DNA from: [Bacillus] enclensis
GTDB lineage: Bacteria > Bacillota > Bacilli > Bacillales > Bacillaceae_B
Assembly: GCF_001456935.1 (NCBI RefSeq)
Contig: NZ_KQ758488.1
Location: forward strand, 40,308 to 104,307
Direction of reading: 5' to 3'
DNA: 64,000 bases
A model generated the notes under the pieces. The model had not been told where the DNA came from. It searched no databases and saw nothing but the letters and a program-made list of their open reading frames with translations. A program made the position numbers and the translations under genes. Below, in pieces: positions 37,552 to 48,372 of the stretch (its first letter is position 1; the number at the start of each line of letters is the position of its first letter).

Positions 37552-37722
37552 AGAAAAGCGGAGGGGCTTTGCAAAGGGGCGTGTGTCATAAGACAAATCG
37601 GCCGTCAAGGCGTTCTTTGCCTTCTTGGACGAGTTGGCTTATGACATGTGCCTCTAAGCCCCGCAGCTGGACAGGTCTCAGCCGCAGGAGTCTTAGCATT
37701 CCAACTCCAGTCAACTGCTGGA
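37552..37722. repeat. Family B element (37552-37673) joined to half of a family A repeat (37673-37722)
   Basis: Family B here starts AGAAAAGCGGAGGGGCTTTG and ends CCCCGCAGCTGGACA. It has internal complementary arms TGTCATAAG and CTTATGACA, so it can form a long hairpin. Directly after it comes one arm of family A (gccgcaggagtc ... ccagtcaactgctgg). The other A arm is missing. It lies in the 443 bp gap between yyzM and ychF, where no gene is supportable. Confidence 0.75.
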
Positions 37723-37878
37723 ATCCCAAAAAAAGTCAATCAACCAACGGCTCTGCTTATTCAAAAAAATAAAAGACACCCCGTTCAAAACGGCAGGTGT
37801 CCGGAATATTTCAATAGTGTGCCGAACCCTTGTGGCAAGAGGATTAAGCGTAAGGGGTTAGGGGTATGAAAAGAGTAA

Positions 37879-38076
37879 TCAATCCTGGGCACTTTCCAGT
37901 ACTTTTTTCATTTTTTTCGTAAAATCCCTCCGGGGGATCATGACGCTGTGGCCGCAGCCTTCGCATTTGATGCGGATATCCATGCCGAGACGGATTACTT
38001 TCCAGCGATTGACTCCGCAAGGGTGGGGCTTCTTCATCTCTACTACATCATTTAATTGGAACGTTTTTGGCTCCAT
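37879..38076 (-). CDS. yyzM: DUF951 protein YyzM
   Basis: The 65-residue protein has the DUF951 core DVVEMKKPHPCGVNRWKVIRLGMDIRIKCEGCGHSVMIPR. It has a Cys in HPCG and a CEGC pair that could bind zinc, and Firmicutes carry it beside ychF. It starts on the last base of the mscS stop, so the two are coupled. Function is unknown. Confidence 0.85.
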   Translation of the reverse strand: MEPKTFQLNDVVEMKKPHPCGVNRWKVIRLGMDIRIKCEGCGHSVMIPRRDFTKKMKKVLESAQD

Positions 38077-39005
38077 CAGCCTTCCTCCTGTCCAAGTCTT
38101 TTTTTATCATGATGGGGATCGGCGTGAAAATCCTCATTCCTCGAATACATGACCATACGAGGGAACGGAATTTCAATACCATTATTATCCAGAACGATTT
38201 TCACATCTTTACGGATCATCCTGGCAATATACCAGTGTCTCATCGGCACGGTTTCAGCCACGATCCGAATCACAACATCTGATGCCCCTAGTGTCTGGAC
38301 ACCGAGAAGTTCCGGAGGATTCACCAGGTCTTCATATTTCTGAGGAAGGGTGATAAGAAGATCCTGTATGACTTTTTCCGCCTCCTCTATGTTTTCCTCG
38401 TAGGCAATACTGACATCCACGACAGCAATGCTGTTATGAATCGAGTAGTTCGTCACTTCCGTAATATTACCGTTCGGGAAGATATGAAGTTCGCCTGTCC
38501 AGCTTTTGATCTTCGTCGTACGAAGGCCGATTTCTTCAACCGTCCCTTCGGCGGATCCAATCCTGACATAATCACCAACGGAAAACTGATCTTCAAAGAT
38601 GATGAAGAAGCCGGTGATAATATCACGAACAAGGTTCTGCGCACCGAAACCGATGGCAAGACCGACGATCCCGGCACCGGCGATCAATCCTTTAATATCG
38701 ATGCCAAGCGTCGACAGGATTGTCATTAAACTGATGAAGTAAACCACATAGGTCAATACATTCTCCAGTAGTTTCAGCAAAGTGGCCTCGCGCCGCTCCG
38801 AGAATTTGAGAGGGGCTTTCGAACGCACCCTGAATATATTCCGGATCGCTGAGCGTCCAAGTTTTAACGCGATATATGTAATCAGCATGATTGCGACGAT
38901 CTTAATCGCATTTGTACCCAGCGCGACCCATAGATCATTGTCGATTATTTTATCCACGGTGTCATCAACCGTCTTTTTAACATCATCAGTAGTAGTGGCT
39001 GCCAT
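38076..39005 (-). CDS. MscS-family mechanosensitive ion channel
   Basis: The 309-residue protein has about three transmembrane helices. The pore helix and following beta domain read IKGLIAGAGIVGLAIGFGAQNLVRDIITGFFIIFEDQFSVGDYV, the MscS signature. A cytoplasmic alpha/beta vestibule follows. It opens under hypo-osmotic shock to release solutes. It is co-transcribed with yyzM and probably ychF. Confidence 0.93.
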   Translation of the reverse strand: MAATTTDDVKKTVDDTVDKIIDNDLWVALGTNAIKIVAIMLITYIALKLGRSAIRNIFRVRSKAPLKFSERREATLLKLLENVLTYVVYFISLMTILSTLGIDIKGLIAGAGIVGLAIGFGAQNLVRDIITGFFIIFEDQFSVGDYVRIGSAEGTVEEIGLRTTKIKSWTGELHIFPNGNITEVTNYSIHNSIAVVDVSIAYEENIEEAEKVIQDLLITLPQKYEDLVNPPELLGVQTLGASDVVIRIVAETVPMRHWYIARMIRKDVKIVLDNNGIEIPFPRMVMYSRNEDFHADPHHDKKRLGQEEG

Positions 39006-39217
39006 ATATATGAATCACCTGCTTTTTCAGTAATGAAGTTACGTTATATTCTATCAAGTTTCCCGAACCTTGGGTAGTTCTAACCTATACTTTCAAATTT
39101 AGACGAAATTTTTTATTTTATGAAAAATCATCCTCCTTTATGTATGAAAAAACAATATCGACCGTATACTGTTAAAAACTCTTTCCCGGAAACCTACCAA
39201 TCAAAGGAGTGGAAGTC

Positions 39218-39835
39218 ATGAATCTTAAAAAAGGATTATTCGAACGGAAAACCGAACCCTTCAGGGTGTATCATCAAGATGAACACGCGGCAAGGGATCT
39301 TTCCGTTCAATTGGCATCCATCCTTCCCACCCTTTACCGGACGCGTCCGATTGTATTTGTGTGTATCGGCACCGACCGCTCGACCGGCGATTCGCTGGGG
39401 CCGTTGGCAGGAACGTTATTATCCGAGCAGGGAATGGGGATTTTTCATGTATACGGTACGCTCGATGATCCCATCCATGCCGTTAACCTTGAAGAAAAGC
39501 TGCGGGAGATCAAGTCAAAGTACATCAATCCATTCATCATCGGCATCGATGCCTGCCTCGGAAGACTGAAAAGCGTGGGTGCGATTCAATTGTGTGACGG
39601 ACCTTTGAAGCCGGGTGCAGGAGTCAATAAAGAACTCCCCGAAGTCGGGAACGTGCATTTGACCGGAATAGTGAATGTCAGTGGATTCATGGAATTCTTT
39701 GTTTTACAGAATACACGGTTAAATCTTGTGATGAAAATGGCGAAGACGATGGTGGAAGCCATCGTGCTCGCTGAAGAGGTCATCGAGAGAAGAAATGCGA
39801 TCAGCATCGAGAATTGGCGGGAAGAATTGCATTAA
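39218..39835 (+). CDS. yyaC: YyaC, putative spore protease
   Basis: The ATG at 39218 follows AAAGGAG by 8 nt and gives 205 residues, the B. subtilis YyaC length. The DUF1256/spore-protease fold is shown by IVFVCIGTDRSTGDSLGPLAGTLL and NPFIIGIDACLG. It is related to the germination protease Gpr. It runs opposite to its neighbours. Upstream TGTATG (39142) and CGTATACT (39163) at about 16 bp spacing could be a poor sporulation-sigma promoter, but I would not rely on it. Confidence 0.92.
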   Translation: MNLKKGLFERKTEPFRVYHQDEHAARDLSVQLASILPTLYRTRPIVFVCIGTDRSTGDSLGPLAGTLLSEQGMGIFHVYGTLDDPIHAVNLEEKLREIKSKYINPFIIGIDACLGRLKSVGAIQLCDGPLKPGAGVNKELPEVGNVHLTGIVNVSGFMEFFVLQNTRLNLVMKMAKTMVEAIVLAEEVIERRNAISIENWREELH

Positions 39836-39837
39836 CC

Positions 39838-39975
39838 GAAAAGCGGAGGCGGCTCGCCCAGAGACGACAAGCATAAGACGGAACCCCGAAAAGGCACTTT
39901 TTTTCTTTTCGGGGTTCTTGGCCTTTTCGGGGTTCTTGGCTTATGACCTCGAGTCTCTAGCCGCCGCAGCTGGAC
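39838..39975. repeat. Stand-alone family B element with internal duplication
   Basis: It begins AAAAGCGGAGGCGG and ends CCGCCGCAGCTGGACA, with arms GCATAAGAC and GCTTATGAC. The central part holds ACCCCGAAAAGG followed by two copies of CTTTTCGGGGTTCTTGG in tandem. It is not inside a family A copy. The element follows yyaC by 2 bp and may double as its terminator. Confidence 0.8.
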
Positions 39976-39982
39976 AATAAAA

Positions 39983-40012
39983 ACGGGAGGCGTGCGGTGC
40001 CTCCCGTTTTTT
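39983..40012. terminator. Bidirectional terminator between yyaC and the DUF554 gene
   Basis: ACGGGAGGC pairs with GCCTCCCGT around GTGCGGT, with A and T runs on either side. Confidence 0.9.
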
Positions 40013-40014
40013 AT

Positions 40015-40728
40015 TTAAAAATATAATTGATAAGCATGTATTACCCCTACGACAAGAGCGACCACGATGATTCCAGGCAGCAGATTGGCTACACGTATTT
40101 TCGTGATCCCGATCAGGTTCAAGCCGATGGCAAAAATCATGATTCCACCCGTCGAAGTCATTTCAACAATGTATGTATCCATCAGTTCCTGAGGCACCCA
40201 TTGATGAATCTGAGTGGCAAATAAGGCGATCAGCCCCTGATACAGAACGACTGGGATCGCTGAAAACATGACCCCGATCCCCAGAGTGGTCGTCAAAATC
40301 AACGACGTGAAGCCATCGATGATCGACTTTGTATAGAGGACATCATGATCTCCCCTTATCCCGCTGTCCAACGCGCCGATGACGGCCATCGCACCGATCA
40401 CAAAGATCAATGTAGCGGTCACGAAGCCTTGTGAGATGGATGTTTCTTTCTTGCTTCCCATCTTTTTTTCAAGCCAGGTGCCGACAGCATTCAGCTTGTC
40501 CTCGAGGTTCATCCATTCCCCCCAGGCAGCACCCAGTGCAAGGCTGATGATGACGATGAGGAAGTTCTCACTTTTGAGGCCCATCTGCAGGCCAAGTACC
40601 ACGACCGCCAACCCGATCGCTTTCATCACCGTTCCTTTCATGTTCTCAGGAATCCGGTGTAGAAAAAACCCAAGCAGTGTTCCGATGATAATACAAATTC
40701 CGTTTACGATCGTTCCTAAAAGCACCAT
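40015..40728 (-). CDS. DUF554 membrane protein
   Basis: The ATG at 40728 follows GAGGGG by about 8 nt. The upstream frame start at 40743 lacks a ribosome site. The 237-residue protein has six to seven hydrophobic segments, beginning VLLGTIVNGICIIIGTLLGFF, in the DUF554 pattern. The family is a predicted transporter of unknown substrate. It follows parB by 92 bp on the same strand. Confidence 0.88.
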   Translation of the reverse strand: MVLLGTIVNGICIIIGTLLGFFLHRIPENMKGTVMKAIGLAVVVLGLQMGLKSENFLIVIISLALGAAWGEWMNLEDKLNAVGTWLEKKMGSKKETSISQGFVTATLIFVIGAMAVIGALDSGIRGDHDVLYTKSIIDGFTSLILTTTLGIGVMFSAIPVVLYQGLIALFATQIHQWVPQELMDTYIVEMTSTGGIMIFAIGLNLIGITKIRVANLLPGIIVVALVVGVIHAYQLYF

Positions 40729-40820
40729 TTTCGTTCCCCTCAATCAAAATAGAAATAGTAAAAGGGAAGAGGACCGGCCTCCAATTTTTGAAGGCCAGTC
40801 CTTTCTCTTGTCATGACAAC

Positions 40821-41669
40821 TTATTTATCCTGCAGCAGTTCCAAAATCCGGTTCAAATCTTCCTGCGAGAAGAACTCAAGTTCAATTTTCCCCTTCTTCT
40901 TGGATTGCTTGATCGTTACCGTAGTACCGAATCGCTCCTGGAGCATCGTTTCCTGTTCTTTGATGAAGACATCCTTTTTCTTCTCCGGAGGCTTTGTTTC
41001 ACGTGAAACATTCCCGTTCATCTCGCCTATAAGTTTCTCAAGCTGCCGTACGTTCAGTGATTCTTTCAGAATGCGGTTCACCAGTGCGGACAGGTTCTTT
41101 TTATTCTTCAAACCGAGCAGTGCACGTCCGTGACCCATCGTTAATTTCCCTTCGGAAATCAATTCCTGAATGGGCGCGGGCAGGGAGAGAAGCCTGATGT
41201 GGTTAGCGATATGGGGACGGCTTTTTCCAAGGCGCTTCGCCACTTCTTCCTGGGTGATCTTCAGCTTATCCATCAGCATCTGATAGGCTGCTCCCTCTTC
41301 GATCGGAGTCAGATCCTCCCGCTGAAGATTCTCGAGTACGGCAAGCTCCATCATCTGCTGATCGTTCAGTTCCCGGACGACAACAGGTACAACGTCCAAT
41401 TTTGCAGCGGTCGCTGCGCGGTAACGCCTTTCACCGACTACGATTTCGTATCCTTTGATTGATTTCCTGACAATGATCGGCTGCAAGATTCCGTGCTCCA
41501 AAATCGATTCCTTTAATTCCTCGATTGCAGCAGGCTCAAAAATCTTGCGTGGCTGATAAGGATTCGGCCGTATATCTTTCAGCTTTACCTCTTGAACGGT
41601 TTCTTCACTTTGAGTCGTTTGTACGTTTTGAAAAAGGGCGTTGATACCCTTTCCTAAACCTTTAGCCAT
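40821..41669 (-). CDS. parB: Chromosome partition protein ParB (Spo0J)
   Basis: The 282-residue CTPase has the N-terminal CTP-binding ParB domain (RPNPYQPRKIF, EIVVGERRYRAATAA), an HTH domain (EEVAKRLGKSRPHIANHIRLL) that binds parS, and a C-terminal dimer domain. It loads at parS, slides and spreads, recruits SMC and stimulates Soj. It overlaps parA by 8 bp. A perfect parS lies within its own coding sequence at 40995-41010. Confidence 0.97.
   Translation of the reverse strand: MAKGLGKGINALFQNVQTTQSEETVQEVKLKDIRPNPYQPRKIFEPAAIEELKESILEHGILQPIIVRKSIKGYEIVVGERRYRAATAAKLDVVPVVVRELNDQQMMELAVLENLQREDLTPIEEGAAYQMLMDKLKITQEEVAKRLGKSRPHIANHIRLLSLPAPIQELISEGKLTMGHGRALLGLKNKKNLSALVNRILKESLNVRQLEKLIGEMNGNVSRETKPPEKKKDVFIKEQETMLQERFGTTVTIKQSKKKGKIELEFFSQEDLNRILELLQDK
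40995..41010. promoter_or_regulatory. parS partition site inside parB
   Basis: TGTTTCACGTGAAACA is a perfect parS, about 11.4 kb from dnaA. B. subtilis has a parS at the same place within spo0J. Confidence 0.97.
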
Positions 41670-42423
41670 TCGTCACCACTTCCTTTGCCAGTTCTAAATA
41701 AACTTCCGCTCCCCTGGACTTCGCATCATAAATAATGATCGGTTCACCGTGACTCGGTGCTTCACTCAAACGGACATTACGAGGGATGATCGTGCGGTAC
41801 ACTTTATCTTGAAAGTACTTCTTCACCTCTTCAATGACTTGAATACCCAGGTTTGTGCGGGCATCAAGCATGGTCAGCAGCACCCCGTCGATCATCAGAT
41901 CATGATTGAGGTGTTTTTGAACGAGGCGGACGGTACTCAAGAGCTGACTCAGCCCTTCGAGGGCATAGTACTCACATTGGACAGGAATGACGACAGCATC
42001 AGAGGCTGTCAGCGCATTGATCGTCAAGAGACCCAAAGACGGAGGGCAGTCAATAATAATATAGTCAAAATCACCTTTGACTTTTTCTAATGCTTTCTTT
42101 AATCGAACTTCACGAGAAATGGTCGGGACGAGTTCAATTTCTGCCCCTGCCAATGAAATGGTAGCAGGTACGATGGAAAGATTTTCGACTTTTGATTGTT
42201 TGATTGTTTCCTTTACGTCGACATCATCCACCAGCACATCATAAATGCATTGATGCACATCGCCTTTTTCCACTCCAACACCACTCGTGGCGTTTCCTTG
42301 GGGATCGATATCTACAAGCAGGACTTTTTGTCCTATGTATGCAAGGCATGCTCCCAAATTGACGGAGGTGGTCGTTTTTCCCACGCCGCCTTTCTGGTTG
42401 GTCACCGCTATTATTCTTCCCAA
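41662..42423 (-). CDS. parA: Chromosome partition ATPase ParA (Soj)
   Basis: I choose the TTG at 42423 as start (reading MGRIIAVTNQKGGVGKTTT), 6 nt after AGGTG. This gives 253 residues, equal to B. subtilis Soj, and the GTG at 42432 overlaps the ribosome site. Deviant Walker A is KGGVGKTT, and Walker B is in DYIIIDCPPSLGLLT. Soj is a dynamic ATPase that acts with Spo0J and also regulates DnaA. Confidence 0.96.
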   Translation of the reverse strand: MGRIIAVTNQKGGVGKTTTSVNLGACLAYIGQKVLLVDIDPQGNATSGVGVEKGDVHQCIYDVLVDDVDVKETIKQSKVENLSIVPATISLAGAEIELVPTISREVRLKKALEKVKGDFDYIIIDCPPSLGLLTINALTASDAVVIPVQCEYYALEGLSQLLSTVRLVQKHLNHDLMIDGVLLTMLDARTNLGIQVIEEVKKYFQDKVYRTIIPRNVRLSEAPSHGEPIIIYDAKSRGAEVYLELAKEVVTNG

Positions 42424-42668
42424 GGTTGTCACCTACCTTTTGACGTCCTAGATTGGTCGTTTTTTCTACACAGTATTCTTCTATTCTATCAAAATTCGCA
42501 GAGAAATGTCTGATTCTTTTTTGAAAATATTGAAAGCTTCTTTTTCAATATTTGGAAAAAATCAAATCTATTAAATAGGGAAGTAGATTTCTGTTGTAAA
42601 TTGTCATATTTCCGTGGAAATTTTTTTATATGTATCTCTATGGTGGAGGTGATAATATCTGTGACCGT

Positions 42669-42765
42669 TCCTTTCCGCTGCAGGCACTTGCTTTTCCGCG
42701 GGGAGGAAGTCGACCTTTCCTCTATAGCCCCTCGGAGTCAAGTGCCTTCCGCTTCAATCCACTCC
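42669..42765. repeat. Family A repeat, divergent variant
   Basis: Arms AGGCACTTGCTTTTCCGCGG and GAGTCAAGTGCCTTCCGC pair, and the end CTTCAATCCACTC resembles the family A terminus. The centre is divergent. It lies in the 728 bp gap between parA and noc, which holds a second copy at 42932-43065 and no gene. Confidence 0.65.
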
Positions 42766-42931
42766 CTGTTCTTTACTTTGCCACCATACGCTACTATACA
42801 TTTTAAACGAGCAATGATTAACCCTCAGAGCGATATTCGTGTACCTGTTTTCACTAAATAAATAGATACCGTAATTTTTTTGAACTAGTAAGCATTTTAA
42901 ATTGAATCTGGGAACTTGATTCACCCCTGCA

Positions 42932-43065
42932 CCAGCTGTTGGTTGGAGTGAAAGACTGACTTCTGCGGAGAAGTGGCAAATGTGATACACAGCAGGGAGG
43001 TACGACCGAGGAGGATCACGGGTCACCCGCGGAAAGCGAATTCTTTCATGGAAACCCACTGCGGT
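42932..43065. repeat. Family A repeat
   Basis: It reads ccagctgttggttggagtg at one end and CACCCGCGGAAAGCGAATTC then catggaaacccactgcgg at the other. GAGGAGGATCACGGG lies in the centre as in the 51.7 kb copy. Confidence 0.75.
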
Positions 43066-43108
43066 AATAAGAACTAAATTACAATTCCACTAAAGTTGGT
43101 GCAAATAA

Positions 43109-43146
43109 AAAAGCAAGAAACACACATCTCTGTTTCTCGCTTTTTA
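43109..43146 (-). terminator. Terminator of noc
   Basis: AAAAAGCAAGAAAC pairs with GTTTCTCGCTTTTT with one mismatch, ending in T residues on the minus strand just after the noc stop. Confidence 0.85.
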
Positions 43147-43151
43147 TGAAT

Positions 43152-44018
43152 CTATTTCTTTTTGGGAATGCGGATGGTAAATTGATAGAATTCGTCGTGC
43201 TCTTCTTCCTCGGCGTTGAGGTTGATGCCGCTGTCGGACACCATGGAGAGAGACTGACGGATTGTATTGACGGCTATACGCATGTCCTTTGAGAATGCCT
43301 TGCGTTTCGGCTTCGGTTTCGGGGCGGAGCCTTCCAGCATCTTCACGACCCGGTCTTCTGTCTGCTTGACATTCAGGTTCTTCTCGATGACTTCGCCGAG
43401 GAGCTGGATCTGCTTTTCGGTTTTTTTCAATGGAATCAATGCACGCGCATGGCGTTCCGTAATTTTCTTATCCAATAATGCATGATGAATTTCTTCTGGA
43501 AGCTTTAGGAGACGAAGCTTGTTTGCCACTGTGGACTGTCCTTTTCCTAAGCGCTGAGCAAGTGCTTCCTGAGTCAAATTGTGCAGCTCCAGCAATTTAC
43601 CGTAGGCGATTGCTTCTTCAATCGGGGAAAGCTCTTCCCTTTGCAGGTTTTCGATTAAAGCCACTGAAGCCGTTTCGGTATCGCTGAGGTTCTTGACGAT
43701 GGCCGGGACGGTTTCCCAGCCAAGCTTTTGAACAGCCCTGTACCGTCGTTCACCAGCGATAATTTCGTATTGTTCGTCATCAGCCTGCCTGACGACGATC
43801 GGCTGTATGATTCCATGCGTGTGGATGGTTCTTGACAGCTCTTCTATTTTTTCATCATTAAAAACGGTTCTTGGTTGAAAGCGATTGGGAACGATTTGTG
43901 CGACGGGGATCTTCTTCACCTCATCGCGGTCTTCCACTTCCACTACACTTGATTCTTCAGATTCAACATCTTGCTCTTTTTCACCCAGACCAAAAAAACG
44001 AGAGAAAGGATGCTTCAT
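43152..44018 (-). CDS. noc: Nucleoid occlusion protein Noc
   Basis: The 288-residue ParB paralogue has an N-terminal amphipathic helix ([15 protein letters not shown]) for membrane binding. It also has the CTP-binding ParB domain ([25 protein letters not shown]) and an HTH ([24 protein letters not shown]). Noc binds its own sites and blocks Z-ring assembly over DNA. It lies between rsmG and parA, as in B. subtilis. I found no convincing Noc-binding site in the window. Confidence 0.95.
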   Translation of the reverse strand: MKHPFSRFFGLGEKEQDVESEESSVVEVEDRDEVKKIPVAQIVPNRFQPRTVFNDEKIEELSRTIHTHGIIQPIVVRQADDEQYEIIAGERRYRAVQKLGWETVPAIVKNLSDTETASVALIENLQREELSPIEEAIAYGKLLELHNLTQEALAQRLGKGQSTVANKLRLLKLPEEIHHALLDKKITERHARALIPLKKTEKQIQLLGEVIEKNLNVKQTEDRVVKMLEGSAPKPKPKRKAFSKDMRIAVNTIRQSLSMVSDSGINLNAEEEEHDEFYQFTIRIPKKK

Positions 44019-44167
44019 CTTCCTACACCACCTTTAAGAAACTCCCTATATTATGATTCTCTAAAATATGACAAATTCCTGCCTCTTCTAGACATATTCA
44101 CTCAGGATCATTACAGTTCAAGCATACCATTTTTCCTATAAGAGCAGAACCACTATGGGGACCGTTC

Positions 44168-44884
44168 TTATTCCAACGGTAATTTATTCGGCGTTCCCGG
44201 TTTTCTCGGGTACTTATTAGGTGTTTCTTTCACTTTGTTTATTTTCACGATATTCCGTTCGCTTTCTTCTTCTGGAAGGACAAATGAAAAGACTTTTTCC
44301 GTCTGGCCCCCAAGCGTCGCAATCGCTTTTTTCCCTATGTTCATTTCTTCACCGGCACTGGCAGCCTTCATTGCCACGAATGACCCGCCTTTTTTGACGA
44401 GCGGGAGACAAAGTTCGCTCAGTACGGACATTCTCGCGACTGCCCTTGCCGTCACAACATCATAGGATTCGCGGTGTTCCTTCTTTTTCCCGAAGGTCTC
44501 TGCCCGGTCGTGAAAGAAGTTGGTATTCTCGAGTCCCAGTTCATTTGATAAGTGATTCAGGAACGAGATCCGCTTATTCAATGAGTCTACAATCGTGATA
44601 TGCAGGTGGGGGAAGCAGATTTTCAAGGGGATGCTCGGAAACCCTGCACCCGCTCCCACATCGCATACGGATACGACATCTGAGAAGTCGATATAGAATG
44701 CTGCACTGATTGAATCATAGAAGTGTTTCAGATACACTTCTTCCTTGTCCGTGATGGCCGTGAGATTCATCTTTTCATTCCACTCGACAAGGATTTCATA
44801 GTAACGTTCGAATTGATCTAATTGCCCGGGAGAAAGGGAGATCCCCTTCTCCTCCAGGCTGGATTGGAACTGGTCTATATTCAT
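44168..44884 (-). CDS. rsmG: 16S rRNA (guanine527-N7)-methyltransferase RsmG
   Basis: The 238-residue GidB-family enzyme has SAM motif [18 protein letters not shown] and the segment [24 protein letters not shown]. It methylates G527 of 16S rRNA, and its loss gives low-level streptomycin resistance. It follows mnmG by 20 bp in the mnmE-mnmG-rsmG operon. Confidence 0.97.
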   Translation of the reverse strand: MNIDQFQSSLEEKGISLSPGQLDQFERYYEILVEWNEKMNLTAITDKEEVYLKHFYDSISAAFYIDFSDVVSVCDVGAGAGFPSIPLKICFPHLHITIVDSLNKRISFLNHLSNELGLENTNFFHDRAETFGKKKEHRESYDVVTARAVARMSVLSELCLPLVKKGGSFVAMKAASAGEEMNIGKKAIATLGGQTEKVFSFVLPEEESERNIVKINKVKETPNKYPRKPGTPNKLPLE

Positions 44885-44904
44885 TCAAATTACCCTTCCT
44901 TTGC

Positions 44905-46797
44905 CTATTGATCGCCTGAAACTTTCGCGATTTTCCCTTGTTCGATATACACAAGCAGAATCGAGATGTCGGCAGGATTGACTCCTGAAATCCTTGAAGC
45001 CTGTGCCAGGGAAAGCGGGCGTACTTCGATCAGTTTCTGCCTTGCTTCTGACGCCAGTCCGCTGATCGCTTCATAATCAATGTTTTCAGGGATTTTTTTG
45101 TTTTCCATCTTTTTCAGCTTATCGACTTGCTGAAGGGATTTCTCGATATATCCTTCATATTTCACCTGGATCTCAACTTGTTCTTCCACATCTGGTGAAA
45201 GCTCGACCTCGCTCGGGACAAGGCGTTTGATGTGGCTGTAATTCATTTCAGGACGCTTCAATAGATCGGCTGCAAGGATGCCGTCCTTCAATTCACTGCC
45301 CCCGGCTTCACGGATGACCGCCTGCGTCTCTTCGACAGGCTTGATCCGAATGCTTTCTAGACGCTCTTTTTCGGCATTGATCGCTTCTTTCTTTTCCGTG
45401 AAACGTCCGTATCTTTCATCGGAAATCAAGCCGATGCGCTTTCCGATATCCGTCAGGCGCAGGTCTGCGTTGTCATGACGTAATAATAACCGGTATTCCG
45501 CCCGGGAAGTCAATAATCGGTAAGGCTCATTTGTCCCTTTGGTCACGAGGTCATCGATCAATACGCCGATATAGGCATCGGAACGGCTGAGGATGACTTC
45601 GTCTTTATCAAGCGCGCGGCAGGCAGCATTGATGCCGGCCATCAGACCCTGTCCGGCAGCTTCCTCGTAGCCGGAAGTACCGTTGATCTGGCCTGCAGTA
45701 TAAAGATTCTTGATTTTTTTCGTTTCAAGCGTTGGCCATAATTGTGTCGGCACGATGGAATCGTACTCGATCGCGTAGCCTGCACGCATCATCTGTACCT
45801 TTTCAAGACCCGGGATCGTGGAAAGGATTTTCTGCTGCACGTCTTCGGGAAGGCTCGTTGATAAACCTTGTACATATACTTCCTGCGTGTTTCTCCCTTC
45901 AGGTTCCAGGAAGATCTGGTGACGAGGCTTGTCATGGAAACGGACCACTTTATCTTCGATTGACGGACAATAACGAGGGCCTGTCCCTTTGATCATACCT
46001 GAATACATCGGAGAACGATGTAGATTTTCGTCGATTAGTTTATGAGTTTCTTCATTTGTGTACGTCAGCCAGCAAGGAAGCTGATCCGTGATATATTTTG
46101 TCGTTTCATAACTGAATGCACGCGGCACATCATCACCGGGCTGGATTTCCGTTTTGGAATAATCGATTGATGATGAATTTACGCGCGGAGGCGTCCCCGT
46201 TTTAAAACGGACTGTATCGAATCCAAGCTCCCTTAGATGATCCGCCAGCCTGATGGATGGCTGCTGATTGTTCGGGCCGCTGGAGTATTTAAGATCCCCA
46301 AGGATGATTTCACCGCGTAGGAATGTCCCGGTCGTGATGACGACCGTTTTCGCACGGTAAGCAGCACCGGTCATGGTCACGACACCCTTGCACTCTCCGT
46401 CTTCGACGATCAATTCTTCGACCATTCCCTGAAGAAGGGTCATATTCGGTTCGTTTTCAAGCGTGCGCTTCATCTCATGCTGATAGAGAAATTTATCCGC
46501 CTGCGCCCTGAGTGCGCGGACAGCCGGACCTTTCCCTGTATTCAACATCCGCATCTGAATATGCGTTTTATCGATATTGCGCCCCATCTCTCCGCCGAGG
46601 GCGTCGATTTCACGGACGACGATCCCTTTTGCCGGACCTCCAACAGAAGGGTTGCACGGCATGAAGGCAACCATATCCAAATTGATGGTCACCATTAACG
46701 TTTTCGCTCCCATCCGGGCTGAAGCAAGTCCTGCTTCGACACCGGCATGTCCAGCACCAATGACAATGACATCATATTGTCCTGCGTCATATTGCAT
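44905..46797 (-). CDS. mnmG: tRNA uridine-34 5-carboxymethylaminomethyl synthesis protein MnmG (GidA)
   Basis: The 630-residue flavoprotein begins with an FAD-binding [21 protein letters not shown]. It has GidA signatures [20 protein letters not shown] and the C-terminal helical domain for MnmE and tRNA binding. With MnmE it modifies wobble U34 of several tRNAs. It follows mnmE by 54 bp. Confidence 0.97.
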   Translation of the reverse strand: MQYDAGQYDVIVIGAGHAGVEAGLASARMGAKTLMVTINLDMVAFMPCNPSVGGPAKGIVVREIDALGGEMGRNIDKTHIQMRMLNTGKGPAVRALRAQADKFLYQHEMKRTLENEPNMTLLQGMVEELIVEDGECKGVVTMTGAAYRAKTVVITTGTFLRGEIILGDLKYSSGPNNQQPSIRLADHLRELGFDTVRFKTGTPPRVNSSSIDYSKTEIQPGDDVPRAFSYETTKYITDQLPCWLTYTNEETHKLIDENLHRSPMYSGMIKGTGPRYCPSIEDKVVRFHDKPRHQIFLEPEGRNTQEVYVQGLSTSLPEDVQQKILSTIPGLEKVQMMRAGYAIEYDSIVPTQLWPTLETKKIKNLYTAGQINGTSGYEEAAGQGLMAGINAACRALDKDEVILSRSDAYIGVLIDDLVTKGTNEPYRLLTSRAEYRLLLRHDNADLRLTDIGKRIGLISDERYGRFTEKKEAINAEKERLESIRIKPVEETQAVIREAGGSELKDGILAADLLKRPEMNYSHIKRLVPSEVELSPDVEEQVEIQVKYEGYIEKSLQQVDKLKKMENKKIPENIDYEAISGLASEARQKLIEVRPLSLAQASRISGVNPADISILLVYIEQGKIAKVSGDQ

Positions 46798-46851
46798 GGT
46801 CTATTTTTTCCTCCTTGCGGGTGAGCCGACTGGCCACCCCTGTAAAATAAT

Positions 46852-48237
46852 TTATTTTCCGAGGCAGAATTGAGAGAACAGCTGGTCGATCAGGCTTTCA
46901 TGAACGCTGTCGCCGATGATTTCACCGAGCAGCTCCCACGTCCTTGTCAGATCGATCTGCGCGATATCGATCGGTGTTCCCATTTCCACACTGTTGATTG
47001 CTTCGTTGATTGCCTGCGATGCCTGATTCAATAAGGCGATGTGCCGGCTGTTCGATACATATGTGATATCCCCCGCTTCGATGGATCCTGCAAAGAAGAG
47101 CGAGGAAATCGCTTCTTCAAGTTCATCGATTCCTTCTTCTTCAAGAAGGGCAGTGGTCACAAGCGGATGTTCCTTCGCCAGTTCGCGGACCCGGTCCAAG
47201 TCGATCTTTTGAGGAAGGTCCGTCTTATTTACGATGACGATGACGTCCATCCCTTTCACCGCTTCAAAAAGCTGTTCATCCTCATGTGTCAGTTCGTCTG
47301 CATAATTGAGGACGAGAAGAATCAGGTCTGCTTCCTTCAAAACCTGTCTCGAACGTTCGACACCGATTCGCTCGACGATGTCCTCCGTTTCGCGGATTCC
47401 CGCCGTATCGACAAGACGGAGCGGCACCCCGCGTACATTTACATATTCCTCTATCACGTCGCGGGTCGTACCCGGAATGTCGGTGACTATCGCTTTATTT
47501 TCATGCACAAGGCTGTTCAATAAGGAAGATTTACCGACATTCGGACGTCCGATGATGACAGTGGAAAGTCCTTCGCGAAGGATCTTCCCTTGTTCGGATG
47601 TTGTGATCAATTTATCAATTTCGTCCCGTACATGCCTTGATTTTTCAAGAAGGACGGTATGCGTCATTTCTTCGACATCGTCATATTCCGGATAGTCGAT
47701 GTTCACTTCGACGTGTGCCAGGGTCTCGAGGATTTCCTGCCGCAGTTTCCGGATCAGATTGGAAAGGCGTCCCTCCATCTGATTTAGCGCCACATTCATC
47801 GCCCGGTCCGTTTTCGCCCGGATTAGATCCATGACCGCTTCTGCCTGGGACAAGTCGATGCGCCCGTTCAAGAAAGCGCGCTTCGTAAATTCACCAGGCT
47901 CGGCCAAACGCGCTCCATGCTTTAATACAAGCTGAAGCACTTTGTTGACCGAAACCAATCCGCCGTGGCAGTTGATTTCGATGATGTCTTCACGTGTGAA
48001 GGTTTTCGGCCCCCTCATTACAGAGACCATCACCTCTTCCACCACCTGCTCTGTGGCCGGATCAATGATATGTCCGTAATGGATCGTATGGGAAGCAAAC
48101 TCCTTCATGGACGTCCCCTTCATCCCGCGGAACACTTTCGCTCCGATGTCAAAGGCTTCATCCCCGCTCAAACGCACGATGGCGATCGCACCTTCCCCCA
48201 TCGGTGTCGAGATGGCTGCAATTGTATCCAGTTCCAT
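46852..48237 (-). CDS. mnmE: tRNA modification GTPase MnmE (TrmE)
   Basis: The start is the ATG at 48237 ([20 protein letters not shown]). The GTG upstream overlaps the AGAGAGG ribosome site. The 461-residue protein has an N-terminal THF-binding domain, a helical domain, a G domain ([36 protein letters not shown]) and the C-terminal FCLGK with the catalytic Cys. It works with MnmG on tRNA wobble uridine. Confidence 0.97.
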   Translation of the reverse strand: MELDTIAAISTPMGEGAIAIVRLSGDEAFDIGAKVFRGMKGTSMKEFASHTIHYGHIIDPATEQVVEEVMVSVMRGPKTFTREDIIEINCHGGLVSVNKVLQLVLKHGARLAEPGEFTKRAFLNGRIDLSQAEAVMDLIRAKTDRAMNVALNQMEGRLSNLIRKLRQEILETLAHVEVNIDYPEYDDVEEMTHTVLLEKSRHVRDEIDKLITTSEQGKILREGLSTVIIGRPNVGKSSLLNSLVHENKAIVTDIPGTTRDVIEEYVNVRGVPLRLVDTAGIRETEDIVERIGVERSRQVLKEADLILLVLNYADELTHEDEQLFEAVKGMDVIVIVNKTDLPQKIDLDRVRELAKEHPLVTTALLEEEGIDELEEAISSLFFAGSIEAGDITYVSNSRHIALLNQASQAINEAINSVEMGTPIDIAQIDLTRTWELLGEIIGDSVHESLIDQLFSQFCLGK

Positions 48238-48372
48238 TCTTATCACCTCTCTTTAAATGTTGTTTTTGAATCTATATGAACGAATGAAATTCAGAGAGCA
48301 AAGTTTCCCCAAATTATTAGAATATCACAAACCTATTTAATACAAAAGAAACTAATTTCCCTTGCCGTCACG

